The notes: generated by a model from the letters alone, not told the origin. A stretch of 64,000 nt of DNA from SFTJ01 sp045613305 (GCA_045613305.1 JAZLAU010000031.1:53981-117980); one strand, 5' to 3'. Counted from the first letter of the stretch, positions 26,469 to 35,575 are shown. Program-made: numbers and translations.

Positions 26469-26499
26469 CAAAGGTATGTCTTTTATTTTAATTGACAAA
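26469..26499 (-). promoter_or_regulatory. Full Bacteroidota promoter for DUF2975-XRE operon
   Basis: On the minus strand, TTTG (26499-26496) is followed after exactly 19 bases by TACCTTTG (26476-26469). It lies about 33 bases before the DUF2975 start codon. Both elements match consensus. Confidence 0.8.
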
Positions 26500-26582
26500 A
26501 TAAAATCAATAAAAAATTATTGAAAAACGATAAATATTTATTTTTAGGAGGCTAATTTGCAAGATTTGAGGTTATAATTAGT

Positions 26583-26617
26583 GAAAAAAAACACACCGCA
26601 GAACATTCTGCGGTGTG
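26583..26617 (-). terminator. Terminator after sulfatase gene
   Basis: CACACCGCAGAA and TTCTGCGGTGTG form a 12-bp stem with a tiny loop; on the minus strand it is followed by eight Ts. It lies 38 bases after the sulfatase stop. Confidence 0.85.
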
Positions 26618-26654
26618 CTGCTTATTTGTTGCACATATAAAGTTTACAACTAAA

Positions 26655-29216
26655 TTAGAGACTTATTTTAGTAGATATGGCTTTGCCGTTTTCGTTAACA
26701 GCAGTAACCACATAAATACCGTTTTCCACATCGTCGACGTTCAACATATTGGAATTCGATTGTTTCACTTTTTTGCCGTCGATGCTATACATTGAAATGC
26801 ATTGTGCGTCGGCCGATGTTGAGATTACATTGTTGCTGGCATTGTAGATTATAGAGAACGAGTTGTTTTCAACATCTTTTATTCCGCTGAAGTATGTGTT
26901 GTCGCGAATGCTGCGAATTTCGTCGCCCGAAAGAAGACCTCTGAAGAAATAAAGTTCATCAATTTTACCATTCCAATAATCTTTTCCGTTTTTGTGGCCG
27001 CCAATTCGGAATCCACCAGAGCAAGCCTCGAAAGCATTGGTTGAAACTGTAAGGTCGCGAACGCCGTTGATGTAGTAGGTTACGCTACGGTCGGCCGGGT
27101 TACAAGCTATGGCGATGTGCTGCCATTCACCACGCTTGAATGACCCAATTGACGCTCTGTTTTGTTTGTTGCCTAAGAAGTTGTTGTAGAAGTAAGTTAC
27201 TTCGCCGTCAACAACAGGCTTTTCGATGCGAGTGTAAAGAGTGATGCGTCCGGTGCCGCTGTTGTCTTTTTGAGCCAAGATTACTTGGTCGCGGAAGTAT
27301 TGTCCGTTTTCCTGATTGCCTGAAGTAGGTATAGCAGTGGCTTCGTCGTAAACCCAAGCGCAAACTGTGTATTGAGTGTTTGCCGTGTTTACAGTTCCTG
27401 TGGTGTTGAAGTCGAGGTATTGAGCGTTGCCGTTAAGAGAAAGGGCTTCGCCAAATTTGCCTTCAGCAAAACTGTGTCCGTTGCTTTTAAGGGTATATTT
27501 GTTCTCAGAAGAGTCGTTTATATTACCGTTGAAAGGGTAGTAGAACACGAGAGCCTTTTCGGTATCTTCAATTTCAGAAGGCACGCTAAGACCTACGCCC
27601 TTGGCCCAATTGTTCCATAGTGCTTTTAGTTCTTTCACCTTGTCGGGATATTCGGCTGCTACGTTGTCGGTTTCAGAGTAGTCGTTTTCAAGGTTGAAGA
27701 GTTGCCAACCTGAATTGCGTAGTGCGGTAAGTTTCCAATTGCCTTTTCTCACGGCTTTGCCATTTTCGTGTTCCCAGAACATAACACGTTCGTCATCCCA
27801 TTTTTCGGCTTGAGCAAGCGGCTTAAGGCTTCGAGCTTCGGGAGCCATTGGCTTAATAGTGCGGCCGTTGTATGTAGCAGGGTAAGTAGCGTTGGCCACA
27901 TCAAGACATGTAGGCATAACGTCGATGAAGTGGCAAGGTTCGCTCACTATGTTGCCTTGAGCAGATTGAGCATTTGCGTGCCATTTAATAATTGTTGGCG
28001 CAGCAATGCCACCGTGGAACGATTCCACTTTCCAGTAACGGAACGGAGTGTTAATGGCACCGGCCCATCCGTTGCCAAGGTAGTTGTAGGTAAGTTCGTC
28101 GCCAGGAGTTGGAGAATTGTGCACTACCGATTGCCCGCTGCGTGTGCGGTTGTGGCGGTCGAATTCGCCAATGCTGTAATTTTCAGACGAAGCACCGTTG
28201 TCAGACGTAAATATAATTATTGTGTTGTCGTATTCGCCAGTGTCTTTAAGTTTTTGAATGATTTCGCCCACGCCTTGGTCAACACAGTCAATCATGGCTG
28301 CATGCACCTCCATATTTGCCGATTCAAGGGCTTTGTTGCTGACATTGCTCCAAGCGCGTCCCGATTCGTTCTTTGAAACTGGCGTATTGTCAGGGCTGAT
28401 GAGGCCAAGTTCCACCATGCGTTGGTAGCGTTTTTCGCGAAGTGCATCCCAACCTTCGTCATATTTGCCTTTATATTTTTCAATGTCGGCAGGTTTGGCA
28501 TGAAGAGGCCAGTGAGGAGCATTATATGCCACATACATAAAGAATGGTTCATCTTTTTGAGCCAATCCGTCAAGCATTTCTATTGTTTTGTCGGTTATGA
28601 AGTCGGTAGAATAGAAATCAGAAGGGATGTTGTCGGTATAAATGGCTTCTTCGTTGTGAATGAGTGAGAATGGGTCGAAATGGTTAACAACTCCCCATAT
28701 TGTTCCCCAATGTTCGTCAAAGCCACGGTTGTAAGGATAGGTTTCAATCGGCGCAAACGGACGATTGTTGAACGTGTTTTGGTGAGAAAGCCACGCCATT
28801 TGGTCGGTGTTGTTGCCAATGCCTTGAGTCAGCGACAAGTGCCACTTGCCAGTCATGGCAGTGTTGTAGCCGGCTGTTTTAAGAGCTTCGGCTATGGTTA
28901 CGCAGTTGGTTGAAAGGCTTTGTCCCATGCCAGTGATTCCAACATTTTGAGCATAGTTGCCCGTCATTAGGGCTGCACGCGAAGGGCAACTGCGTCCGCA
29001 ATTGTAGAATTGTGTGAAACGAGAACCTTGGTTGGCCAAACCGTCAAGGTTTGGTGAGTTGATTTCGCCGCCAAAGCATCCGAGGTCGCTATAGCCCATG
29101 TCGTCAACCACAATGAGCATAATGTTAGGACGTTCGGTGTTGTTTTGAGCACAAGCCAATGTCGGCAGTAGGGCTGTAGCCGACATGAATAGTTTTTTAG
29201 TGTTAAAAAGAGCCAT
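26655..29216 (-). CDS. Secreted serine-type sulfatase with LamG domain and type IX tail
   Basis: An 853-residue exported sulfatase (alkaline-phosphatase superfamily). The signal peptide is residues 1-23. Metal-binding Asp38/Asp39 sit in IVVDDMGYSD. The formylglycine site reads S76-C-P-S-R80 followed by AALMTG: the modified residue is serine, so maturation would need an anSME-type radical enzyme, not seen in the window. Further sulfatase marks are TGKWHLS and FTSDNGASSE. After the catalytic part, about residues 570-770 form a LamG/concanavalin-like domain (YTVCAWVYDE, GKIDELYFFRGLL). The last 75 residues (MYSIDGKKVKQ, NGIYVVTAV) look like a type A C-terminal sorting domain of the type IX secretion system. 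The sulfated substrate, probably a host or algal glycan, cannot be read. Confidence 0.85.
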   Translation of the reverse strand: MALFNTKKLFMSATALLPTLACAQNNTERPNIMLIVVDDMGYSDLGCFGGEINSPNLDGLANQGSRFTQFYNCGRSCPSRAALMTGNYAQNVGITGMGQSLSTNCVTIAEALKTAGYNTAMTGKWHLSLTQGIGNNTDQMAWLSHQNTFNNRPFAPIETYPYNRGFDEHWGTIWGVVNHFDPFSLIHNEEAIYTDNIPSDFYSTDFITDKTIEMLDGLAQKDEPFFMYVAYNAPHWPLHAKPADIEKYKGKYDEGWDALREKRYQRMVELGLISPDNTPVSKNESGRAWSNVSNKALESANMEVHAAMIDCVDQGVGEIIQKLKDTGEYDNTIIIFTSDNGASSENYSIGEFDRHNRTRSGQSVVHNSPTPGDELTYNYLGNGWAGAINTPFRYWKVESFHGGIAAPTIIKWHANAQSAQGNIVSEPCHFIDVMPTCLDVANATYPATYNGRTIKPMAPEARSLKPLAQAEKWDDERVMFWEHENGKAVRKGNWKLTALRNSGWQLFNLENDYSETDNVAAEYPDKVKELKALWNNWAKGVGLSVPSEIEDTEKALVFYYPFNGNINDSSENKYTLKSNGHSFAEGKFGEALSLNGNAQYLDFNTTGTVNTANTQYTVCAWVYDEATAIPTSGNQENGQYFRDQVILAQKDNSGTGRITLYTRIEKPVVDGEVTYFYNNFLGNKQNRASIGSFKRGEWQHIAIACNPADRSVTYYINGVRDLTVSTNAFEACSGGFRIGGHKNGKDYWNGKIDELYFFRGLLSGDEIRSIRDNTYFSGIKDVENNSFSIIYNASNNVISTSADAQCISMYSIDGKKVKQSNSNMLNVDDVENGIYVVTAVNENGKAISTKISL

Positions 29217-29245
29217 ATTACTTTTCTATATAATTATTTATGACA

Positions 29246-29253
29246 CAAATATA
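29246..29253 (-). promoter_or_regulatory. -7 box for sulfatase
   Basis: TATATTTG on the minus strand, 30 bases before the start codon at 29216, matches TAnnTTTG. A -33 element is not clear. Confidence 0.5.
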
Positions 29254-29299
29254 GAAAAATATTTATGGAAAAAGAGAATTTTGCTAAAGTAAAAAGGTG

Positions 29300-29941
29300 T
29301 TACATGTTTAAGTATTTAATATACTCTTCATAGTCGATGTATCGGCCGCCCATCGACCTGAGGTGCTCGGTTTCGAATTGGCAGTCAATCAGTATGCATC
29401 CGTTTTCGTTTAGGAATTGCGCCAAAGCTATAAGAGCCAACTTTGATGCGCTTGGAACAAGTGAGAACATGCTTTCGCCAAAGAAACACTTGCCAATGGT
29501 CACGCCATAAAGGCCGCCCACGAGTTTGTTGCCTTCCCACACTTCAACACTTGCGGCGTAGCCCTCGTTGTGCAGTTTGGTGTATGCTTCAATCATGTCG
29601 GGCCCAAGCCATGCTCCATCGAGGTCGATGCGTAGTTTTGAGCAGTTTTTGATGACTTCCTCAAAGTTGGAGTTGATGGTGATGTCGTATTTTTCTTTAT
29701 TTATGAGTGTCCGCATAGAGTGTGACACGTGTATTTCGTCAGGGAAAATTACGAAACGCTCAAGCGGGCACCACCATCTTATTGTTTCGTCGCGAAAAGA
29801 ATACCACGGGAAAATGCCGTTGCTGTAGGCCAGGAGCAGTCGTTCGGTGCTCAAATCGCCACCAACGGCCAGCAGCCCGTCGTCATCGCCCAATTCTGGA
29901 CTTGGAAACCAAATGTCGTTATCGTCGAGTTGGAAAACCAT
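29300..29941 (-). CDS. aat: Leucyl/phenylalanyl-tRNA-protein transferase
   Basis: A 213-residue enzyme that transfers Leu or Phe from tRNA to proteins with N-terminal Arg or Lys, creating a degradation signal. Family marks are FPSPELGDDDGLLAVGGDLS, YSNGIFPW, WWCPLERFVI, the GGLYGVTIGKCFFGESMFS segment and LIDCQFETEHLRSMGGR. Length is normal. Its start codon lies 2 bases after the clpA stop, and clpS is next upstream, so all three parts of the bacterial N-degron route are in one operon. Confidence 0.92.
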   Translation of the reverse strand: MVFQLDDNDIWFPSPELGDDDGLLAVGGDLSTERLLLAYSNGIFPWYSFRDETIRWWCPLERFVIFPDEIHVSHSMRTLINKEKYDITINSNFEEVIKNCSKLRIDLDGAWLGPDMIEAYTKLHNEGYAASVEVWEGNKLVGGLYGVTIGKCFFGESMFSLVPSASKLALIALAQFLNENGCILIDCQFETEHLRSMGGRYIDYEEYIKYLNM

Positions 29942-29943
29942 AA

Positions 29944-32244
29944 TTATTTGTTTGTGTTTCGCTTTGGTCGTTTTGTTGATGTAATCACGATGTTGTCGTC
30001 AGTGCATTCTGCATAAGCATAGCCGCCTTGGGTAAGTTTGCCGAAAAGAATTTCTTTCATGAGAGGCGGGTTGAGAGCGCTGTTGATTACGCGTTCTATT
30101 TCGCGCGCTCCATATTCTGGAGTAAAACCTTTTTTGATGAGCCAATTTCGGGCACCGTCGCTTATGGTCAGTTTCACTTTTCGGTTTTGTAGTTTTGAGT
30201 GCAGTTCGCGTAGTTTTTTATCGAGAATCAACGATGCCATGTTGATGTCGAGGTCATTGAATACAACTGTGCTGCTCAAGCGGTTAAGGAACTCGGGCTT
30301 GAAGGTGGCTTTCACCGATTTCATCATTGCTTCGCCGCGCTGCGAAGTGCTGTTAAAACCTACGTTTGCCTTGCTTGCATGTTGAGCACCGGCGTTGCTT
30401 GTCATAATGAGCACCACGTGTCGGAAGTCGGCCTTATGTCCCTTGTTGTCGGTTAGGGAAGCATAATCCATCACTTGCAGCAATATGTTGTAGATGTCGC
30501 TGTGTGCTTTTTCAATTTCGTCGAGCAGAAGCACGCAGTTGGGCGTTTTTCTGATTGCGTCGGTAAGCAAGCCTCCGTCGTCATATCCTACATATCCGGC
30601 GGGTGAGCCTATGAGTTTAGCCACGGCGTGCTTTTCGGCATATTCACTCATGTCAAATCTTACAAGGTTCATGCCCATTTCCTTGGCCAAAACTTTAGCC
30701 ACCTCAGTTTTGCCTACACCGGTAGGCCCTACGAAGAGCAAGCTTGCGGTTGGCTTGTTGTCGTCAAGAAGTCCGGCGCGAGACATAAGTATGGCTTCGA
30801 CCACTTTTTTCACGGCTTCGTCTTGACCATAAATTTTGTCGCTGATGCGTTGGTAAAGGGTGTCAAGCTGTTCGTCGGAGTCAGATAGGTCGGCAAGGTG
30901 GTCAACTTTGCATATTTTTGCCAACACTTGCGACACCAGTTCCTTGGTCACTGTTTTATTGTTGTTCTGACAGATTTCCAGTTGAGCGCCGGCTTCGTCG
31001 ATTAGGTCGATTGCTTTGTCGGGCAAAGCGCGATTGTTGATGTATTTAGCGCTCGATTTGACGGCATATGTTATGACGTCGTCGGGATATGTCACGCCAT
31101 GAAAATCTTCATAGTCTGCTTTTATTCGCGATATAATTCTAATAGATTCTTCAATTGAAGGTTCTAAGATGTCGATTTGCTGGAAGTGTCGCATTATGCC
31201 ACGAGAGTTGGCCAAAGTGCGTTTGTAATCTTCAAAAGTGGTGGCTCCAATGAAACGCAGACTGCTGTCTTCGATGTAAGGTTTCAGCATGTTCGAAGCG
31301 TCGAGTGTGCTGTTGTTGCATGACCCGGTTCCAACCATGTTGTGTATTTCGTCGATGTAAACGATGGCCTTTCCGTTTTTCTGAAGGCCGTTCATAATCA
31401 TCTTTATACGTTTTTCCAAGTCGCCGCGATATTGAGTGCCAGCCATGAGGTCGCTCATGTCGATTTGATAAATTTCATATCCTTTAAGACGATTTGGCAC
31501 GTTGCCGCTATTGATGCGTTGCGCAAGGCCGTAAATTAATGCCGATTTGCCCACGCCTGGCTCACCGATGTGCAGAGGATTGTTTTTCTCACGTCGGCAA
31601 AGCACTTGAATGGTGCGTTCAAGTTCCATTTCGCGCCCAATGAGGGGAGAACGACTTTTTGCTTTTTTTGATATAGGTGTTACGAAACTTTCCCAAGAAC
31701 TCTCGGAAAGGTATTTTTGCATGTCTACTATAGGACTATCTTGATAGTCGTCATCGTCATTAGCATCATCGTCGTTGTCGTTGTATGCCGAGTGATAGAA
31801 GTCATAGATGTCGCTTATGAATGCAGCTTTGTCTTTTTCGTCCTCGCAGTTTGTTGCGTTCCAAAGCACTTGGCTTGCATATGATTCTTTCAGGTCGAAA
31901 AGTGCGTTTAGGATGTGATGTACACCTATCATTGTTTGTCCGGCCTCAACCACTTGAAACACGGTGTTTTCATGAAGTGTACTATATAGATGAGAATAAT
32001 CTAAATCGTATTCGTGATTGCCAGGCACTTGCTCAAGGCCTGAGAGATATTTAAGAAGAGGGTTACCCACGAGTTCCATATAGCCGCCATTAAGGGCCAT
32101 GGCTTGCTTAAACGAGGGCAGAGAGCATATTTCGAGCAGAAGGTGCTCGGGGGTTATAAACTCGTGTCGGAATTTTTGCGCTAATTCGCTGCTTTTTTCT
32201 TCCACTAACCTTAGGTCGGGGCTTGTTGTTAATTCTACTGACAT
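29944..32244 (-). CDS. clpA: Clp protease ATPase subunit ClpA
   Basis: A 766-residue AAA+ unfoldase that feeds substrates to ClpP. The N-domain, residues 1-140, binds ClpS. AAA module 1 has Walker A GEPGVGKSAL and Walker B VYIDEIHNM; module 2 has GPTGVGKTEVAK and LLLDEIEKAH. The loop after MTSNAG contains VGF, in the position of the IGL/IGF tripeptide that docks into ClpP. An acidic stretch of Asp and Asn residues lies around residues 155-170, longer than usual. It is in one operon with clpS (21 bases upstream) and aat (2 bases downstream). clpP is not in the window. Confidence 0.93.
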   Translation of the reverse strand: MSVELTTSPDLRLVEEKSSELAQKFRHEFITPEHLLLEICSLPSFKQAMALNGGYMELVGNPLLKYLSGLEQVPGNHEYDLDYSHLYSTLHENTVFQVVEAGQTMIGVHHILNALFDLKESYASQVLWNATNCEDEKDKAAFISDIYDFYHSAYNDNDDDANDDDDYQDSPIVDMQKYLSESSWESFVTPISKKAKSRSPLIGREMELERTIQVLCRREKNNPLHIGEPGVGKSALIYGLAQRINSGNVPNRLKGYEIYQIDMSDLMAGTQYRGDLEKRIKMIMNGLQKNGKAIVYIDEIHNMVGTGSCNNSTLDASNMLKPYIEDSSLRFIGATTFEDYKRTLANSRGIMRHFQQIDILEPSIEESIRIISRIKADYEDFHGVTYPDDVITYAVKSSAKYINNRALPDKAIDLIDEAGAQLEICQNNNKTVTKELVSQVLAKICKVDHLADLSDSDEQLDTLYQRISDKIYGQDEAVKKVVEAILMSRAGLLDDNKPTASLLFVGPTGVGKTEVAKVLAKEMGMNLVRFDMSEYAEKHAVAKLIGSPAGYVGYDDGGLLTDAIRKTPNCVLLLDEIEKAHSDIYNILLQVMDYASLTDNKGHKADFRHVVLIMTSNAGAQHASKANVGFNSTSQRGEAMMKSVKATFKPEFLNRLSSTVVFNDLDINMASLILDKKLRELHSKLQNRKVKLTISDGARNWLIKKGFTPEYGAREIERVINSALNPPLMKEILFGKLTQGGYAYAECTDDNIVITSTKRPKRNTNK

Positions 32245-32265
32245 ACTATAGTTTTTCCTATGTTT

Positions 32266-32568
32266 TTATTCTGGTTCTACTGTTATTTTTAGAGGATATC
32301 CGTTGTTGATGGCCATGATGTGCGTTTTTTTTGCTTTGCTCAATGCAATATCGAGCGGATAAATACCCACTATGGCAGAATCGTTGTTGTGAACATCGAG
32401 CATTAATTTTTCGGCTTCTGTTTCACTTTTGAAAAACACAACGCAGAGCACCATCACGACAAAATCCATCGGGGTGAAATCGTCGTTATGAAACCTCACT
32501 CTGTACATTTCAGGTTCTTTCATTCTCACTCTATCAATTTCTTTTACTCCTCCTTGTTCTTGTGCCAT
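32266..32568 (-). CDS. clpS: Clp adaptor protein ClpS
   Basis: A 100-residue adaptor that recognises N-terminal Leu, Phe, Tyr and Trp and delivers the protein to ClpA. The binding-pocket segment HNDDFTPMDFVVMVL and the helix ending with the conserved His in MLDVHNNDSAIVG are present, as is the C-terminal YPLKITVEPE strand. Standard size. It is the first gene of the clpS-clpA-aat operon. Confidence 0.93.
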   Translation of the reverse strand: MAQEQGGVKEIDRVRMKEPEMYRVRFHNDDFTPMDFVVMVLCVVFFKSETEAEKLMLDVHNNDSAIVGIYPLDIALSKAKKTHIMAINNGYPLKITVEPE

Positions 32569-32595
32569 GTTTCGTTTTGCTGATTTGTGTTTTTA

Positions 32596-32603
32596 CAAAG
32601 TTA
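32596..32603 (-). promoter_or_regulatory. -7 box for clpS-clpA-aat operon
   Basis: TAACTTTG on the minus strand, 28 bases before the clpS start codon, fits consensus. A TTTG at 32623-32620 is 16 bases upstream, slightly short of the usual spacing. Confidence 0.6.
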
Positions 32604-32759
32604 CATAAAAAACGGCAATCAAAAGAATAAATATGTGGTAAGCGGCGGGATAAGTGTGCTGATTGGTCGAAAAAATAATGTGTAAAGAGTGTTTAAAGAG
32701 GGGATAAGGATGATTTTTGAGGATTTTTTAAAAAAAAGATGATTTTTTTCTTTAAAAAA

Positions 32760-32790
32760 TTTGGCAGATGAGAAAAAAGTAGTAACTTTG
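32760..32790 (+). promoter_or_regulatory. Consensus promoter of tRNA-Val
   Basis: TTTG at 32760-32763, a 19-base spacer, and TAACTTTG at 32783-32790 match the Bacteroidota consensus exactly. The tRNA begins 24 bases later. Confidence 0.85.
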
Positions 32791-32813
32791 CATTCGCAAA
32801 CGAGAAACAACAA

Positions 32814-32888
32814 GGGCGTTTAGCTCAGCTGGTTCAGAGCATCTGCCTTACAAGCAGAGGGTCGGCGGTTCGAATCCGTCAACGCCCA
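32814..32888 (+). tRNA. tRNA-Val, anticodon TAC
   Basis: A complete 75-base cloverleaf. The acceptor arms GGGCGTT and AACGCCC pair fully, with discriminator A. The anticodon stem TCTGC/GCAGA encloses the loop CTTACAA, giving anticodon TAC (codon GUA and others of the valine box). The T-loop reads GGTTCGAATCC. CCA is not encoded in the DNA. Confidence 0.95.
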
Positions 32889-32890
32889 CA

Positions 32891-32924
32891 AAAATCGCTA
32901 ACCATTTGGTTGGCGATTTTTTTT
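32891..32924 (+). terminator. Terminator of tRNA-Val
   Basis: AAATCGCTAACC and GGTTGGCGATTT pair (one G-T) around ATTT and run into eight Ts. It starts two bases after the tRNA, so the gene is a single-tRNA transcript. Confidence 0.9.
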
Positions 32925-33002
32925 GTATTATTGATTTTATACAATATATATAATTGTATAAATAAAAATGTGTAAATTAGCAGAGTTCAATAATATATCA
33001 TA

Positions 33003-34595
33003 ATGAAACATTTCTTTTTAGCAATTGCGTTTGCGATAATTGCAATTACTTTTTCAAATTGTGGCAATACCACAAGTAGAGAGTCGGAAGATGCGACGAT
33101 GGTTGATAGTGTTGTGGAGGTTGAGAAAGAAAAACTCAGATATCCCGACACCGCCTATAGTTCTGTTGAAGATTTGACGTTTAAGGTTGATACTTTTTTG
33201 ACCGATGTAGATGGCATGCTAACCGATATCTTAAACAAGTATGACAGCATTAATGGAGTGTTTACGTTCAGAGGTGGTCTGTTGCGAGATGCCAACTATG
33301 GAGGTAGGGTAAATGGAATTCCGTCAACCATAGAGGTCGATTGGGTGTTTGAAACCGGATACGACACTTGCCGAACACAATATGGCACATGGGGCGGAGG
33401 TTCGGGATGGACCGGTCAGCCGCTATATGTGAACTGGACAGATGGCCAGTTGAACCAGATTAAGGCCAATGCAGCAGCCGGCGAGGTGAAGCAATCATTG
33501 AGCAACAAGGAAATAATAGTGGGGTCGTTGTGCCGTAACGTGTATTTCATTAACTATGAAACTGGTGAGGCCTCGAGAAAACCGCTGTATGTGGGAAATC
33601 CTATAAAAGGCACATTATCGTTCGACCCATCGATGAACGGTAATCTATATGTGGGTCACGGTATTCCGTGCGAAAAGCCGTTTGGGGCGTTGGTGTATAA
33701 TGCCATCACGCATAAGAAAATTAGCGAATTCGGAGCAGATGGAAATGCCTGGCGTGGTTGGGGCGCTTATGATGCGTCGCCTTTGGCAGTGGGACAGTTT
33801 GTGTTTAGAGTAGGTGAAAACGGAACGATATATAAACTCCTATGCACGTCAGATGATGTAAAGATGCATTCAACATTGAGGTATAAGGTGCGTGGGGCAT
33901 ATGTTTCGCCGGGCATTGAATCGTCGATGGCGGTAAGCCGAAACTATGGTTTTGTGGGCGATAACCACGGCAATATTTTGGCAATTAATCTCGACACAAT
34001 GAAGCCAGTGTGGCGCACAAGCAATCACGACGACACCGATGCCACTATAGTTGTGGAGGAAGTGGGTGATTCATGTTACTTGTATACTGGTTGCGAACTT
34101 GATAACCAGGGCGCAAATGGATATTCGTATTTTACCAAGATTAATGGCTTGACAGGCGAAGTGGTGTGGTCGCAGCCTATAGAGTGCCGCTGCGACAGCA
34201 TTGGCGGAAAATTGCGTGAAGGAGGCATGTTTGCCACTCCGTTGATAGGTCATGGCGATTGTGAGGGTATGATATTTTCGAACTTCTGCACCATTTTTAG
34301 CGGAAGAATGGGTGAGTTTGTGGCATTTGACACAAAAACGGGTAAAGTTTTATATCGCACAACTCTTAATTTTTATTCATGGTCGTCGCCGGTAGCGTTC
34401 TATAATGAGAAGAATGAATTGTTTATCTTCACAGGCGACACTACGGGCAACGCCTATTTAATAAGAGGTAAGACCGGGGAGATTATATATAAGACACACA
34501 TAGCAAATAATTTTGAATCGTCGCCGGTGGTGATAGGCAATACGTTGGTTTGCGGGTCGCGAGGCAGAGAGATTTATAAGTTGTCGATAAAATAA
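33003..34595 (+). CDS. PQQ-like beta-propeller lipoprotein
   Basis: A 530-residue protein. The N-terminal segment ends in a lipobox-like FSNC with the cysteine near residue 20, so it is probably a lipoprotein. The rest contains blade-like repeats of a PQQ/quinoprotein beta-propeller (NLYVGHGIPCEKPFGALV, NYGFVGDNHGNILAINLDT, GEFVAFDTKTGKVLYRT, NAYLIRGKTGEIIYKT). No PQQ-dehydrogenase catalytic motif is seen; such propellers often act as binding or assembly modules. It lies alone between the tRNA terminator and a bidirectional terminator, so it is probably monocistronic. Confidence 0.75.
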   Translation: MKHFFLAIAFAIIAITFSNCGNTTSRESEDATMVDSVVEVEKEKLRYPDTAYSSVEDLTFKVDTFLTDVDGMLTDILNKYDSINGVFTFRGGLLRDANYGGRVNGIPSTIEVDWVFETGYDTCRTQYGTWGGGSGWTGQPLYVNWTDGQLNQIKANAAAGEVKQSLSNKEIIVGSLCRNVYFINYETGEASRKPLYVGNPIKGTLSFDPSMNGNLYVGHGIPCEKPFGALVYNAITHKKISEFGADGNAWRGWGAYDASPLAVGQFVFRVGENGTIYKLLCTSDDVKMHSTLRYKVRGAYVSPGIESSMAVSRNYGFVGDNHGNILAINLDTMKPVWRTSNHDDTDATIVVEEVGDSCYLYTGCELDNQGANGYSYFTKINGLTGEVVWSQPIECRCDSIGGKLREGGMFATPLIGHGDCEGMIFSNFCTIFSGRMGEFVAFDTKTGKVLYRTTLNFYSWSSPVAFYNEKNELFIFTGDTTGNAYLIRGKTGEIIYKTHIANNFESSPVVIGNTLVCGSRGREIYKLSIK

Positions 34596-34613
34596 GTATG
34601 TGATAACGAAAAG

Positions 34614-34660
34614 AAGCAGGTCGCACTGATGCCATTCACGAGTGGCGGTGCGACCTGCTT
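34614..34660. terminator. Bidirectional terminator between convergent genes
   Basis: AAGCAGGTCGCAC and GTGCGACCTGCTT form a 13-bp stem around a 21-base loop that holds a smaller GCCA/TGGC hairpin. T-rich tracts flank both sides, so it can end the propeller gene (plus) and the SH3-like gene (minus). Confidence 0.85.
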
Positions 34661-34693
34661 TTATTTATAAAATTATTGTGTTTCGGTTTGTGA

Positions 34694-35575
34694 TTAGAAG
34701 CTGACTGTGGTTTTTACTTGTTCAGGAATGTCTTTCACAAACAAGTAGTCGGCAACTATGTTAAATTGACCGTTTATGTTAGCAAGAATCACTACATGGT
34801 TGTTTGGAGTGGTGGTAGCCTTACTAATTTTCAATAATTGTTCGAATTCTTGTTCTGTGAGTTTGTTGTAGTCTAACAATGTTCCGTTCCATTCAGATGC
34901 TTCATTGCCAGCCACATCTTTGCCAAAGGTAATGTTCCAAGTACCATATTCGTTTTGTTCGAATTTTAGGCGAGAGGCATTTTCGTCATAGTTAATGTAG
35001 GCTGAGTATTCGTGAGAAAATACCAACAGACCGTCAACGATATGTCCAACTAAGAATCCTTCAGTATCCCATCCGTTTTGGTCAAGAATCGCAAATCCGC
35101 GATATTTGCCTTTGGTAATGCCTGGGTATTGTTCGTTCTCGTGGCAGTAATAGCCTTTTTGAGTGAGAAGTTCGGGAGTTATAGGGCTAGTCTTTACCTC
35201 TTTAGTGAATTTTTTAGAAAGGTAAGCCTTATATCCGTTAGAAATCACACCATACCATTCAGGAGTTTCTTCAACTACAAGGAAAGTTTGTCCTTGAGAA
35301 GCGCGAAGCGGCGAAGCAGTTTGTCCGCGAGGAATGCGCACATCGTTCCATGTTGCGCCACAATTGTCGGTTTCGTTTACGCAAACAAATATCATGGTTG
35401 GGGCGTTTGCTCGTGGTGCTTTGCGGAAATTGATGTTGTTGCCAGTGACAGTGATGATTTTCGACACCTTAGGCATGGTGATTTTGTAGCCTATTTCTTG
35501 AGCAAAGGCCGAAAAAGATACTCCGATGAGGAGCATTGCAATTGAAATCCTAAAAAATGATTTGAAAGTTTTCAT
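34694..35575 (-). CDS. Exported SH3b-like protein of unknown function
   Basis: A 293-residue protein with a signal peptide (residues 1-26, ends AFAQE). Residues about 40-130 look like a bacterial SH3 domain (NNINFRKAPRANAPTM; later FLVVEETPEWYGVISNGYKAYLSKKF), a fold that often binds cell-wall peptides. The remainder, about 130-293, is a beta-rich region I do not recognise, ending FVKDIPEQVKTTVSF. No catalytic residues are evident. It is a single-gene unit with its own -7 box (TATATTTG at 35685-35678). Confidence 0.6.
   Translation of the reverse strand: MKTFKSFFRISIAMLLIGVSFSAFAQEIGYKITMPKVSKIITVTGNNINFRKAPRANAPTMIFVCVNETDNCGATWNDVRIPRGQTASPLRASQGQTFLVVEETPEWYGVISNGYKAYLSKKFTKEVKTSPITPELLTQKGYYCHENEQYPGITKGKYRGFAILDQNGWDTEGFLVGHIVDGLLVFSHEYSAYINYDENASRLKFEQNEYGTWNITFGKDVAGNEASEWNGTLLDYNKLTEQEFEQLLKISKATTTPNNHVVILANINGQFNIVADYLFVKDIPEQVKTTVSF

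Noticed and set aside
27768..28376. 202-residue plus-strand open frame opposite the sulfatase
   Set aside because: Antisense to conserved sulfatase motifs, with no recognisable domain and no promoter; a shadow.
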